A stretch of DNA of 64,000 bases from Panagrolaimus kolymaensis (lineage: Eukaryota; Nematoda; Chromadorea; Rhabditida; Panagrolaimidae). Under the pieces are notes generated by a model. It saw nothing but the letters and a program-made list of their open reading frames with translations. It was not told the DNA's origin and made no database searches. Numbering within the stretch: the first letter of the stretch is position 1; each line of letters opens with the position of its first letter. Shown piece after piece: positions 48,286 to 61,569 of the stretch. Location of the stretch: the NCBI GenBank assembly GCA_028622995.1, contig JAJQJQ010000009.1, positions 5,394,001-5,458,000 of the forward strand, written 5' to 3'. A program made the translations under genes and the position numbers.

Positions 48286-51200
48286 TTAAGTTTGTAGTTT
48301 ATTGCTTGAAATAAAAGTTTCAAAAGATTCCACCAAACGATTTGCTAAAGCCGCACAGAGATCACACCATCCAGGTTGACCAGAACGTTGAAGCATTAAA
48401 ATTATTTGTTCATTATTCATTAATGGAACAAAATTTTGTAAAATATAATTTTCACTATATTCTATTAAAGTTTGAATTCCGCAACGCTAAAATGTTAGTT
48501 TTAAGCTTTTATGATTAAAATAGTTAAAATACCTGAGCGAAACTATAAATTCTCGAACAATTTTCTGTTGACATTCTAGAATTAATTAGTTCATGACATT
48601 CTTGGGTTAAATGTTCGAGGCCAAAAGTTAATGAAGCTTCCATAACATCAAGTTGAAAATCAATACCATTGTCTGTCATTTCCTGTCGAGAATTACTTCG
48701 ATTACCATACATGTAATCAATTAGCACCTAAAAATAAACCTTTTCTTTTTAAACTTTGTTTTCATTTTTAGAAACTAACTTTGAAAACTTCATAAGTGAT
48801 ATTATCGAGCTCTATGACACCACTTGGCCCATCTAATAATCGTTTAAAACTTTCAGATGCATTAACCAAAACTATTCGATGAGCATAAATTATTTTATCT
48901 TCAATTTTAAATCGAATATCTGAGAGTTCCGAATTATCAGCATATTTAGGGTCGATAATGGGTTTCATCGAAATTGAAGTGGTTGATGATCCACTTTCCA
49001 TAACAGATATCGATCGATTTGATTGTGAAATACAGTCTAAATTTTGATTTTCTTTTGAAAATTTTTCATTCAATTTTGAAATTATTTTAGCTACAACCAT
49101 GGGCTTTCCATCGGTTTGGCGAGTTTCATAACGAATAACATCAAAAAGCTAAAACATGAAAATTTTCATAAATTAATTAAAGATGCAAAAAAAATTACAA
49201 TTGCAACAGTATCATCCACAATTTCAGCTGACAATTCATCGGATAATTTTTTATTAAAATCTTTGAGAATCGTCATTATCGTTGAGCGATCATGAGTGTC
49301 GTAGCCAACTTGCAAACATTTCGTCCAAGTATAAATATTCCATGGAACACCTAAACTTAATTTTTAATTTTTTTAAAGCCTAAATCAATAACTAACCTAT
49401 TTGTTTAAATTGCATTACAATATCAGCCCGAGAAGTTTCAACCGCATAATATACAGCTTCTTGGGAAGATTTTTGAATAACTTTAGGTAATTTTTTAAAT
49501 GGAGATTTAGCAATATTTTCACTTTCACCAACAATAGCATAAATTTCATTATTTGATCGAGTTTTTTCATTGTACTCATTAAGAAAATCGGTTAAAGTCA
49601 AATCTTTTTTAGAATTAGATAATCGGGATTGAGAAAGCATAATACTAATAAATTCTCTCCTTCCAAATGCTGCTGCCACAGCTAACGCTGAAGGTGAGCC
49701 CCAATTTCTGATATTGCAAGTAAGTGGATCGTAACTTTTTGTTGAATCAAATGCATTTGCACCGGAGCTAATAAGCCGAGCAAACGTTTCAGAATCGCCT
49801 AACATGGTTGCAATTTGAAGTGGAGTTTCATGAATCATGTATGTTTCATCTACATCTGCTCCAACTTCTAAAAGTTTACTTGTAGCAAAGGTGTCTTGAA
49901 ATGCTACTGCCCAAGAAAGTGGTGACCATCCAGCAAATTCGGATGAGAGAGCGCTAGTTTGGGAATTATCTGGTGGAATGGCAGCGTTAACATCTGCGTT
50001 GTTTTCGATCAAAAATGAAACAGCTTCTTCATTTTTGGTTATCACTGCTTGAGCCAAAGCTGTTAAACCCTTAATGAAATTTTTTTTAGTTAATTTTAAA
50101 AAAAATAAAAGCAAAAATTACATAATCGTTAAAAGCTTTATGTTTTTGAGTTCCCAAAAAGTTGTAAGCTTCTTTCAAAAATTCTGGATCGGAAGTTAGT
50201 AACAACGCTGTTCCAATATCCTGCCTTCGCTTTTTAGTTTCAGTTATTCCACCTGGCAATGATGGTGACGAAATTACCAAATCCACTGAATAAGGTGGAC
50301 AATCAACATTTGAAAGTAAAATTCTTGCAGCTTGAAGGACATCTTGTTGATCCACATGCATACCAAAACGATGATCAACAAAATGCAAAATAAATCTAAG
50401 CCAATCATATATTTTTGCTTCAGTTTCTGCTTCATTTGGATTATGACAAACACAAACTCTTCCTTTGCATTTGGTGAAATAAAACAGGGATGAAATTGCT
50501 TGCTTTCCAAAATATAATGCATTTTTAGATCTTCGTCGATTTTGTTCAAATAATATTGAATTTGTATGAAGTTTTCGATATAAATGATCCAAAATGGTTC
50601 GTAAATCTGCTTCAGTTTGTGCACAAACAATGGATTTTAATTTTCTATTATGTTTGTTTACTTCCTTAATTTCATGGTGAGCTTGCATAAAACGACAAAC
50701 ATCCAAATAATCCACTATTAATCTGTCAAAAATTTCTTCTGTCACACTTTCAGATTTTTCTTAAAACAAATCTTTTTATTATTTATTTATTATAAACTTG
50801 TTTTAATGAGAAAATGGAAGAAGAAGAAAAAAAATGTAAAGCGAACCAACCTATAATTCCTGAAAGAGTAGCTAACAGCTTTTCAAGGAAGCATTCCATA
50901 ACCGCGCATAAGTAAACAGCAGCCTTAAAAAAAGAAGAAAAAAAAGTATTATTTTTTGACAGCTTTCTAATAATAAAACACCAACCGTATCTGTGACAAC
51001 ATTAGCAACATGACTATCAATCATCCAACGATAAAATTTGCCAACAGAAAAATTTAGGCTTGAGCGACGACTCATACTCATTTTTAATGCTTCGGCTCCA
51101 CTTAATGCATATAAAGTTGTGGCTTGAATGGCGGATTTTATGCATTCTTCTGCTACATTTTCTGGTAAACACAACTAAAAAATGATTTTAAAATTTTTTT

Positions 51201-52696
51201 AAAAATGTATTTTACCATTGTTGCATATTTAATATCATTCATAGTGCATTTAACCAAAGGTTTAGCAAGCCTTGAACCTTCAGTACAAATTCTTAAAAGT
51301 GGCACCGTTAAAGATGTTGTAAGTTTTGGAACAACTCCAAGAGTCACAAAATACGCATGTTGTTTACAACGACCTTTTTGAAGCACATTCAAAACATCTC
51401 TATCATCGATAGGTAATTTTATTGGATTTAAATCTGATGCCATCGAAATTTTTCTACTTAAAGTTCCATCTTGATGTGGTGGAACTTTGGGTGATGGCTG
51501 TGGTTGTGGTGGCTGGCAAGTTGAATTTTTTCTGCTATTTGGATGCACCAAAATTGGTGTACTTGCGTAAAGTGATTCTTTTTTAACAATTTCTCTTTTA
51601 GAATTTCCTTAAAAATATTTGCATATTCTTATTTTATTTTTTTTGGGATAAAAAAAATTACCAGGCATTGGAGATTTATCAAAACGTGGCTCATCGCTTC
51701 TTTCTTCCATTGAATGTTTTCTTGGCAAATAAGTAATAGGCGATTGTGGAGAGGATAAAGGCGGCGGATTAGCTGGTAATGGCGGAGGTTTAGAAGTATC
51801 CGTTCCGGCTGTAAACAAGTGGCGAGGTGTCGATCGATATCCACTGTCGGTTGGAGATTGACTCGTGCTGAGGGATGACATTGAAGAGGATGTTGCTGTG
51901 GTAAATGCATCAGCATTCAATCCTTTAGTGCTATTAGAATGCCGAGAATAATTTGAACGCGATCGCATTGCAGCAGATAAAGAATTTGATGGAATTTCCG
52001 CATATGCAATATCCTCCATACATCGACGTGAAGTGCCTGGCCTAAAAAAAGAAGAACACTTAAAAAAGTCCTTAAAAATGCAAACAATAAACACGATGAC
52101 ATACGTTGCGGCATCTCCTTCATCAAAAGATGAAACATTTGGAACTGATTTATACAAATGCCGAATTTGATCCAAACTTTTAAGATTAAATTGAGCAATA
52201 TCATTATTTCTTGATGGCGAAGAAGAATGCTTTGTAAAAACTGATTTGCTTTTTCTTGTGTTTCCAAAAATTCTGCCTTTCACTGATGACTTTTTTTCAT
52301 AACTATTTTGTTGATGATGTTGATCTTGATATGGAACTTTATTGGCACTTGTATAATATATTACATCATCAGCATCAACAACACCTGACTAAATTTTGTT
52401 TTTCATTGGATATTAATGCTATTCTCAAAAATAAAATATTTTATATTTTTTTATTTACCTTTGAAGCAGCAAATGGTGAGCTTCCACTTGAACTTTGTGA
52501 CAATACACCTGGACGAAGGGCTTTAAGAGCTTGAGAAAGTTTTTCCGGTAAACTGTGTTCACTTGTGTGAAGGCTTCCACTTCGTGAGCCACCACTTTTA
52601 TCTCTAAAATAACAAAAATAAAGTAATTGAAAGTAAAAGTACAAAAAAAATTATTCAAGGTAAAGAAAAAAAAACTGTAGCTGACCTTATACCCAT
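48286..52696 (-). CDS. Ankyrin-repeat BTB/POZ protein (ABTB2/ABTB3 type)
   Basis: Thirteen exons: 52686-52696, 52459-52603, 52105-52388, 51662-52041, 51216-51607, 50986-51174, 50851-50923, 50122-50759, 49397-50069, 49199-49350, 48780-49148, 48533-48727, 48286-48486; 1,233 residues. The N-terminal 400 residues are Ser/Pro-rich and disordered. A histone-fold-like region (LPIDDRDVLNVLQKGRCKQH... SGAEALKMSMSRRS) follows, then ankyrin repeats (GLTALAQAVITKNEEAVSFL, WSPLSWAVAFQD, ETPLQIATMLGDSETFARLI) and a C-terminal BTB domain (NSELSDIRFKIEDKIIYAHR, VLIDYMYGNR). This order is that of ABTB2/BPOZ-2 and ABTB3/BTBD11, substrate adaptors or synaptic scaffolds linked to CUL3. The 3' ends of this gene and its neighbour are only 120 bp apart. 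Confidence 0.88.
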
Positions 52697-55600
52697 ATTT
52701 GTTTGTTGTTGTTTGTAAATAAAAAAATTTAAAAGTTTAAAATTGTGTAATAAAGAAAAAAAAGGTCAAGCTGTCTCAGAGAATCTCTCTAAAAAAATTT
52801 AAATTGGTTTAAATGAGCGAATAAAGAAAAAAACTTAAGTGTATTTATTTATAAGTTGCAAATAAGTTATTTGCCCACACGTTCACGTAAGAAAAGCAGC
52901 TCAAAGAGATAAATAAGTGGAGGTTAAAAAAAAGAAGATGCGCAATATTTGTTTCGATTTATTAATGGTATTTTTATTTCCGTCGTCGATACCTACCGCC
53001 AAATAAGTGCTTGAAAAAGTAATGATCAAATAATTTGTCTTCACTTCAAAAAAGTAAAAAATGCTTTTGCTCGCGCGAAGATTTAAAAATTCATTATTCG
53101 CAATCAACCAAAAAATGAGGACGCAAAAATGGAAGAAGAAAAAAACCCGAACTAGTCAGTCATAGCTTCAAACAAAAAAATGAATGATTTGAAATAAAAA
53201 TAAAAAAGCAGCTAAAGGTGTGATAGTTTTAAAACTGACGACGAAGAATAAAAAAAAGACTCTTGAAGGTTAAGAAGGAAGAAAAAAAAACTTCTACGCA
53301 AGTTTTTTTATGTTGATGAGAAGAACATAAAAAAACTCGTTAGAAAAAAAGAAATAATATTGAGGTAACTGTTAAAAAACCGGACGGAAAACGGAAAACA
53401 TATGTATAGTCACTTGAAATTTGAAAATTAAATGGTTACAAGAGAGCCGCGAAAATATGGCATACATAAAATTATTTGAACCATGTAGCTCTTAAAAATT
53501 AAATGGTTTCTTTATTTTTTCAAATAAAATTATGTCAAAACGATTCTTTAAAAATTATGAATGACTTTAAAAAAAGAGCAAATGAAAATCTCATAATTCT
53601 TTTTTCCCAAAAAAATAAAATTATGTTTTCTTTACAAAAGTAATTTTCAAAAAAAAAGTTCTTAGAAAAGCGCATCAATCTATCTCATTGACAATTTCCT
53701 GGAAAAAAAATTGAAAGAAAAAAAAATTTTTCCCTCATTTGGAATGTGCGCAAAAAATAAAAAAGAAAAAATAAATTGCATATCGACCTTGAGATCACTA
53801 AGTTAACTGTGATGATGGAAAATAAAAATGAATAACCGCGAAGGACGGCAAACCACGGACACCAACAAAAAAATGAAAAAAAGTGCCGCAGCAAGTTTTT
53901 GGGAGAGGCAATGCATCAAATAATTAAAAAAATAATAAATACCATACAATTGGACAGCCCAAAAAATAATATTCATCCACCGGGTAGACATGCCTAAAAG
54001 TGGCTGGATGGTCAGAACGTTTTTTTTCGATGCCGTCAATGAATCCGGAATAATATTATTAAAGAAGGAAGAAAAAGCGTAAGAATGAAAAATGTAAAGA
54101 AAAAAAAACGATGAAGATGATTGCTTCTTTTTTTACAAATCTTTTTGCAAAATTGTAGAGAAAAAAATAAATACGCACAAACATTTTTTTGTGGGAGTTA
54201 GTTTGCAGCTGCAAACTAATAACAAAAAAGAAATGCGTGAAGATGAAGATGGAGATGAAGAGAGATAGATTGTAAAATGTTATACAACCACAACCAAGCA
54301 AAAAAAAGCAAAGTACTAACTAACACCAGACTTTTTTCTTTTCTTTCATATTTTTTTTTGAAGGAGGATAACGGAATGAAATGAACTATTATTGCGGAAC
54401 ACCCTCGAAGAAACAAAAAAAACACATAAAAAATATCAATCTTTTTAACAACAATAATAATAAGTGCGACAACAACATTGAAGTTAAAAAGTTTTGAAAA
54501 AATTCAGTTTTTTTGAAGGAGGCTTTTAAAAAGTGCAAGAGGACAGTTTTTGATTATCCACATCCTGCTGCAATAAATGATTGTCAAAAAATAAAAATAA
54601 ATAACGGAAAGCCGCCATCAAGAAACAGCAAAAAAAGCGAGAAGCTAAAAGAAAATAAAGGCGAATGAGCAAACGAATTGCGCAAAAGCAAAAAATAAAA
54701 AAAACTAGTCAAATCCTCCAAAAACTTTTTTTCTAATATTGACAACTTCCGATATACATAAATATAAAAAGCTTGAGCTTTATGATGATGATTGTCAGTC
54801 AAAAAGGATTTATAAGAGATTTCTTTTTCAAACAAACAAATAAATTTCAAACAATAAATAAAAAACTTTTTTGGTGGATATTAAATTTCAAATCTTTTTT
54901 TTATTATTGATGAATTATAAATTTCCTGGGAATTAACTTTTAAAACTACAGATTTTTAAAAATAGCGTGATAGAAAGAAAAAAAGAAGGTTTTCAATGAA
55001 AAAAATGAACTAAACTTTTTTGGAAGAAGGCGACGATGCAAAGAGGCAAAAGAAGAAAAGAGTGAAATGGTTTTTATTTTGTGAATGAAAAATAAATAAC
55101 AAATAAATAAAACATAGACTAATCGCCTGCGGTGATGGAGGTGTTCGTGTTTGTGTTCGAAATAAAAATAAAAATGATGTCCATTTATTTTATGCCGATT
55201 TTTTTTGTAATTGTGTATGTCCATTTAAACGATTACCACCACCGAATGATTCCTCTTAGTTTTATTTCTTCTTCGTAAATAAAAATTTGAAGGAATGAAT
55301 AAATTTTCTAAGCTTTTTAGTCAATATAAAAGGTTTTTTGTTGTTGATTTTTATGTGGACAACAATAACACAATCATTTCAATTTCACGCTGATTTTCAA
55401 ATTGAGTGTAAAATAAAAAAATAAAACTCTTTCTTTTTTTATTTGTTGCATCTTTCGTTTTTTTCTTATTCTTTGCGTGTCTTCTCAAATGTCTTCTTCG
55501 GTTTGGAAGAATAAGAAAGATAGAAAGAGGGTTAACTGGATGGATAAGTAAGTAAGAAGAACAATATAAACAGTAGAAGAAGAAAAAAAATATTTATAAG

Positions 55601-55851
55601 TGTCTCATTTTTTTGATATCTCCGAAATAATGAAAAAATGAAGAAACGTTTTTTGATAGAAAAAAATGTTTCGCCAATCAAAAAAAAACAGATAAATGTG
55701 TTTATATTAGGTTTCAATTTTTTTGTGTGATTCAAATTGAAAAAAAAATAAAAAAAAGAAAAATGCGAATCAGCTGCTGCTCAAATTTTCCTTTTACGTA
55801 AACTAAAAATCAGCGGATGCTTGATTTTATTTATATAATTAAAACTTGATA
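52697..55851. other. 3.1 kb gene-free region between divergent genes
   Basis: Upstream of both the ABTB-like gene (-) and the phosphoesterase gene (+). Purine-biased (A/G) tracts dominate the plus strand, so all long minus-strand open frames are Phe/Leu/Ser-rich artefacts. No exon, tRNA or repeat family recognised. Probably regulatory. Confidence 0.4.
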
Positions 55852-57410
55852 ATGCTTCAAATTTTTCTATTTTCCTTATTTTTTGTTATTGCAAATGCAA
55901 ATGCAATTATTAAACCTATTGAACCTGAACACCTTGGGAAAGATTTATTGGATGTGAAAGAAAATGAATTAGTTTTAATCATAACTGCCGACACACAATA
56001 TTTTATTCCGTGTGAAATTGGTAATTCTCAATGCCGAGAAAAGGGTGAAGAATGCAGGCAGAAAAATGGCTTAAATTTGGTAAAGAATTATTTTATTAAG
56101 TTTAAAAATTCTTAATCAAAATCGTGTTAAATTTTTAGAATAATCATCGAATAAATAAATCAGGCTTAAGTTATTCACAAATAGAAAATCTTGAATTTGA
56201 ATGCAATAAAATTGAAAGTAAAGTATCAAACACCGCTCAGAGAAGATCGATATTTGATTTAAATCGTCGAATGAGTATTAAACCCAAAGCGTTAATTATT
56301 AATGGAGATTTAACTAATTTTGGACATGCCAGAGAATTAAATCAATTTAAGGTTACGAATATCAGAAAAATTTTAGACTACTAAAATTTTTGATTTAATT
56401 TTAGGAAGAATGGATGTCGCTGCCTTTATATATTTTAGCTGGATTAGGTAATCATGATTACGAAAATAATGTGGATGATTGCGTTGCAAATCAATGTGCA
56501 AATAATATGCTTTATTGGTAAGCAAGCAAGCAAGCGAAGGAGAAAAAAAGAGAGACAAACAACACTCCTTTGATTTTCGAATTTTTTTTAAATAAACAAA
56601 TAAGAGTTTGATTGTTTTTTTAAGGTTTGTTCGAAAATATGCGCCTAAAGCTAAACTTCATTTGGATTATAAAATTACCGATGATTTATTTAAAACCACT
56701 TATAAAGGTAGTTTAGCTTATGCTCGAACACTTTGCACCGATAATGGTAAGTAAGTCAGAGAAAAAATGGAGAGAAATCAAAAAAAAGACCGGATTGAAT
56801 CATAAATTTAAGGACAAACTTGTGTACGAATTATTCAATTAAATAATCGACCAGATTATGCTACAACCGTTCAATCAGCTTCACATTGGGAAATTCATGG
56901 ATCACTTCAATGGTTGAAACGAGAATTAGAAGCGACACAAGGAAATCGATCATGGCCAATTTTGATTAATTTGCATAATTTGGATAGAAATGCAGAAACT
57001 CGAATTAGAAATATTTTATCTATATGGTAGCTTTTTTTGTTTCAGTTTAAAAACACGTTTAACCAACTTAAATTTAAGGTTTCGTAAACCAGAAAACCAA
57101 GACATCATTCGAAAGGTTGCTCTATTTCATGCTCATCATCATAGCAAACATGAGCATAAAGTTTTATGCATTGCTGGAAATACAGTACCTTCATTTTTTG
57201 GTGGTTCGGTTCCCAATAATAGGTGACACCTTTTTTTACATCTTCACACACCTTTATTTTTTGTTTATAATAAAAATGCTTTTTAGATATACAACTGTAA
57301 AATTGACTGATTCATCAATGTATGTTTTTTTCATGAAAGCAAATATTGATACCCCTAATACATCGATAATCAAAACTCTTGATTTTAAATGGAAGCCTTG
57401 CACCAATTAG
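55852..57410 (+). CDS. Secreted calcineurin-like metallophosphoesterase
   Basis: Exons 55852-56079, 56139-56351, 56405-56517, 56625-56746, 56813-57026, 57079-57222, 57287-57410; 385 residues. A signal peptide (LQIFLFSLFFVIANANA) precedes the five metal-binding blocks in order: ITADTQY, LIINGDLTNFGH, GLGNHDYEN, ILINLHN and FHAHHHS. These supply the Asp/His/Asn ligands of a dinuclear metal centre. The substrate is unknown; such secreted enzymes include acid phosphatases and phosphodiesterases. The start is the second of two close ATG-like positions and the only true ATG. Confidence 0.88.
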
Positions 57411-57893
57411 CACAGAGAAAGATGCATTAATGATTAATCTAACATTTTTTTTTCTTGTGTTTTAGAAATGAAGCGAATTGTAACTATAAAAGCATGTGAT
57501 AAATAAATTTTCTATTAAAAAGTGAACGAAGAAAAAAACATTTGTCCATGAAAAATCAAGAAGAAAAAAATCGAAATAATCTGTTTTCTGCAAAGAGCAC
57601 ACCTTTTTTTAAAGCTAACAACAGGAAATGAGAGAGGTGAAAAAAAGTGATTTGAAATATATTAGCGTTAGTATTCTTATCAGTCAGTAACACAACCAAC
57701 AACAAAATGCTTGAGATAGCAAAAAGAAGTATTTTTTATTGACAACAGAAATATTTTATACGTGTCGTCCTTCCACCAACCAACCAATCCAACCAAACCT
57801 TCAAAACATTTTATATTATTTGCTTAAGAAACTTTCCTATTTTGCCTTTTTTATTGATCAATTTTTCATTCGGCGAATAATTCAATATTTAGC
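57411..57893. other. Spacer between tandem plus-strand genes
   Basis: AT-rich; promoter of the LRR gene expected. Nothing else seen. Confidence 0.4.
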
Positions 57894-59719
57894 ATGAGAT
57901 TATTAAGTTTATGTATTTTCATCGCGGTTTTGGTTCTGGTAATCGATTTATCTATTGCGAAAAGGAAAAAAGATGATAATTCTGTTGATATTTCGGAAGA
58001 ATTACGTGAACAGGATGATGAAGATTCAGAATCAAAAAAAGTAGTAAGAAAAGGTAAAAATTCATCAAAGAAGAAGCATCGTGATGAAGATGATGATGAT
58101 GAAGATGAAGAAGCTCAAGATGAACCCTACGAAGAATCAGATGAGCCTATTATGGTTTGTGATCCCAAAAGTAAAGGTTAGAAAAAATTCATATTAGAGT
58201 AAATTAAGAAAATGATTTGATTATATTTTAGATACAATCTGTACTTGCGATGCTGATGGAACCTTAAATTGTCGAAAGCAATTATATAATAATAAATTAC
58301 TTGAAGACCCATTTGTTCGAATTGCTAAGACAAACTTCTCAGCTACAAAAGCTGATTTTAGTAACAATCACATAAAAGTATTAGAACATGTAAAAATTTA
58401 AAATAAAACAATTTAAATTTTAAATATTAATAATTTTAGGGTTTCATTATGCCTGATTTTGGGGTGAAAGTGAAAGTGCTAGATTTTTCGAATAATGTTA
58501 TTTACAAGATTGATCATCGAGCTTTTGATTCATTTTATGATTTAACTGTGTTAAATTTGAGTTCAAACCATTTAACAACAATTGGAAAAACAGTTCTAAC
58601 TAAAAGTCTTAGTTTACATAAACTTTATTTGGCTAACAACAAATTAAAAAATTTACCAAAGGATGCTTTTAAATATCTCAATGATCTAACAACTTTGGTA
58701 CTTGATGGAAATCCAACTTTAAATTTTAATAAAACTGTATTTCCAAAAGAAATGGGAAAATTGGAAACTTTAAGTTTAGATAATTGTAAAATTTCCTTTC
58801 TTCCGGATGGCATTTTTCAAGAATTAAAGTAAAATTTATCTTTTTATTCCTTCAATTTTATCAATAATTTTAGGTCATTAAAAAATTTATCTCTCATAAA
58901 TAATCCAATAACATCTATTCCAAAAGCCATTAATGCCATTCCAAACCTTTTTGCTTTGGATTTAAGTGGCACAGAAATAAGTGAAATCAACACCGATCAA
59001 ATTAGTGCTGATCATAAACTTACTGAAATTTATATGATTGATATGCCATATTTATGGTTGGTTGGAAATTGCTCATTTTGTGGTTTGCCAAATCTCGTAA
59101 AAATCATTATGTATAATAACAAACAACTTTATGATTTCCATGAAAATGCTTTTGGAAATGTCAATCATGGAGAAAAAGAATTTGCTGTGGCAAAAATAAC
59201 AGAATTTAATATACAAAATTGTAATTTTTCAACTTTACCCGAAAAACTTTTTGATTGGCAAGCAGTTACAAACCTTTATCTTGATGGAAATCCATTTGAT
59301 TGTGAATGCAGTTTAGCATGGTTAATCAATGATTTAGCGGCTCATTCATTGCAAACTATTCCAAAGTAAATATTGCCATATTTTCTTCCAAAATTATTTC
59401 CATTTTTAGATGCGCCTCGCCTGAGAAGCTTGAAGGTGTATTATTTTCTAAAGTAAGTGGTGAAGTTTGTGATGGTAAAACTTCAGCTTCAAGTGATGGC
59501 TCTTCATTTGTCATGTGGTCTTTCGTCCTTTTAATCACTGTTTTTGGAACCATTGCTGGTTTCCTCATTTACACTCGCCGCGTTCGACTTACAAATATCC
59601 TTTATCGACCTGAAACTCCACAAATGGGTTACAGTAATCTCACGGCTCAACAACCTCGTGAAGATGAAGAGGAGCTTCAAGATGATTTCCATCCTAAACC
59701 CGATGCTTCCCCTGTATAA
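57894..59719 (+). CDS. Leucine-rich-repeat type I transmembrane protein
   Basis: Exons 57894-58176, about 58232-58389, 58440-58828, 58874-59365, 59410-59719; about 543 residues. A signal peptide (SLCIFIAVLVLVIDLSIA) and a charged low-complexity linker (DEDDDDEDEEAQDEP) precede an LRR N-cap (CTCDADGTLNCRKQ). Around ten repeats follow (VLDFSNNVIYKIDHRAFDSF, VLNLSSNHLTTIGKTVL, KLYLANNKLKNLPKDAFKYL), then an LRR C-cap (LDGNPFDCECSLAWLI) with Cys. A transmembrane helix (MWSFVLLITVFGTIAGFLIY) and a short cytoplasmic tail ending DDFHPKPDASPV finish it. Such proteins are cell-surface adhesion or guidance receptors; the ligand is unknown. Exon 2 start is uncertain by one base. Confidence 0.88.
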
Positions 59720-60391
59720 ATATTCTTCATTGTATGTATCATTTTTTACGGTTCGCTTTTAATATATTTTTTAATTACATATAAATATTAATAATATACT
59801 AGTCAATATGCACCAAATTTGGATTCAAAATTAACTTTTAATAAATAAATTTTTTTATACTAAATTTTATCTTTAAAAAATTATCAGCTTTTTTCTTTTT
59901 TTAATTTGGCTAACTTGTCATCGCTGTAATGACGATGTCGATGATACACAATTACTAATAGTCTAACCTCAATGAAAATACAATACTTTATATTTACTTT
60001 AATCATCAAACAAATAGTTAACATAATATAAAAAATTGAAAATACGCATTCACCAAAAACATTTTACGTTTTGAGTATAATAGCCGCCCTTTTTGCTTCA
60101 TGAATAACATATTTGCAAAGATAAAAGTAATCTAAAACATTATCAATTTTTTTTTTGAAGAACAATGACTAATACCTAGGCTACTAATTAACAGAAGAAC
60201 TTTTCCAATTAAATGCGGAGAGCTCAAAATATTTTAATCGCTTACGACGCGTCGACGAAGTAAAAGATAGGAGAAAATTCTTTTTTGCTTATGTTGGTTG
60301 ATTTATAAATTTATAAATTTACTTCTTCATTTTGCATTTACTCGTTAGACGCAATTTAGTTTTTATTGTCACATACAACGCAGTTTAAAAT
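59720..60391. other. Spacer, nothing seen
   Basis: AT-rich 3' flank of the LRR gene and promoter of the four-pass protein. No RNA gene recognised. Confidence 0.4.
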
Positions 60392-61101
60392 ATGGCTGGA
60401 GGCGAAGGTGCAACAATGTTTCGATTAATGATTATTGGTGTATTTTTTACACCTCCATTAGTAATGACAATTACTTCATTACTTCTTAAATGCTGGATCT
60501 CCATTTCTGGATTTTGTACAATCGGTTTATTGTTGAACGACGAAAACACGTGTGACGTAGAGGTATTTTTATAAGCTTTTTTAAATATTAAAAACCGGAG
60601 TTTAACCAATTTGGTTCGAGTCATGCAAAAAAAAGATGATCACTGCAGCTTTTATCCAATGTGCCATACTAATTTTGACACTTCTTTGGAGTTTTAAAGA
60701 TAATATAGTATATTTAAAATCCGCGATTTATTTATTAGTAATTAGCTCTGAATTGGAAATAATTGCAGTATTAGATACTTTTACTATGGCTCCCGACAGT
60801 TTGTTAATATATATTTTATATTCCGAAAATAAAGTTTAAAAATCATTTTTTAGCTAAAGCTGGCCCTGGATTGATACTAGCTTGTGGTTCAATTTTTTGG
60901 TTGATTTTAATTATAACTATTTTGTTTATTGTAGGCTTAAGTATTTATTACCGCCGCAAAAAACAAAAGCATGTGAGAAAACAAAGTGTAGAAGAAAATT
61001 CCAGAGAAAATCAGTCAACTCGACCATCTTCAAATGCGCAAGCTTTAAAATTAAGCAAGGCCATACTTAATTTTATTAATAAACTTCAGTCTGCTATTTG
61101 A
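60392..61101 (+). CDS. Four-pass membrane protein (claudin/tetraspan-like topology)
   Basis: Exons 60392-60562, 60621-60798, 60854-61101; 198 residues. Four hydrophobic helices: FRLMIIGVFFTPPLVMTITS, MITAAFIQCAILILTLLWSF, SAIYLLVISSELEIIAVLD and LILACGSIFWLILIITILFI. A loop between helices 1 and 2 holds two Cys (NDENTCDVESC). The tail is basic then Ser/Asn-rich (YYRRKKQKHVRKQSVEENSR). Topology and short loops recall nematode claudin-like (Clc) proteins, but I see no W-GLW-C-C signature. Splice choices at 60621 (TTCGAG) and 60798 were forced by frame and are the weak points. Confidence 0.55.
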
Positions 61102-61569
61102 AAATACTGTATCAATCTTAAAGCGTGGTGGTGAGATAAATATATCATGAATGTTTTCTCCTTTTATGCTATTTTAATCTTTAAAATTTTTTGTTAAACG
61201 AATTAATTTTATTTTGTTAAAAATGTTGGGCAACAAAGAGATTTTATCGTTTATACTCGGTTAAACTATGAATAAAGCCTATGTTACACGTATAACCTAA
61301 TGTCTGCCAAGTTTTTTTTTCAATAGTGCTCACTAAATACTAAAAGCCTTTGCTAGCAAAAAAGCCTTCTTGCTTTGTCCATGGAAAAAATTCATGACAA
61401 AAAATGGATTGAAAAAAAAGAATGATTGTTTTATTTTGCATAAAAAAAATAATGAAAGTTTATTTTAAGCTTTTTTCTTGTTTGTGAATTTCTTTATTTT
61501 TCACTTTCTCTTGTGTATGTTCTGGTGAAACTTATTTACAAAAATTTGATTTTTTGGCTGATTTCAGAA
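61102..61569. other. Spacer before carrier gene
   Basis: AT-rich. Ends in TTTCAG two bases before the carrier ATG, a probable trans-spl acceptor. Nothing else seen. Confidence 0.4.
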
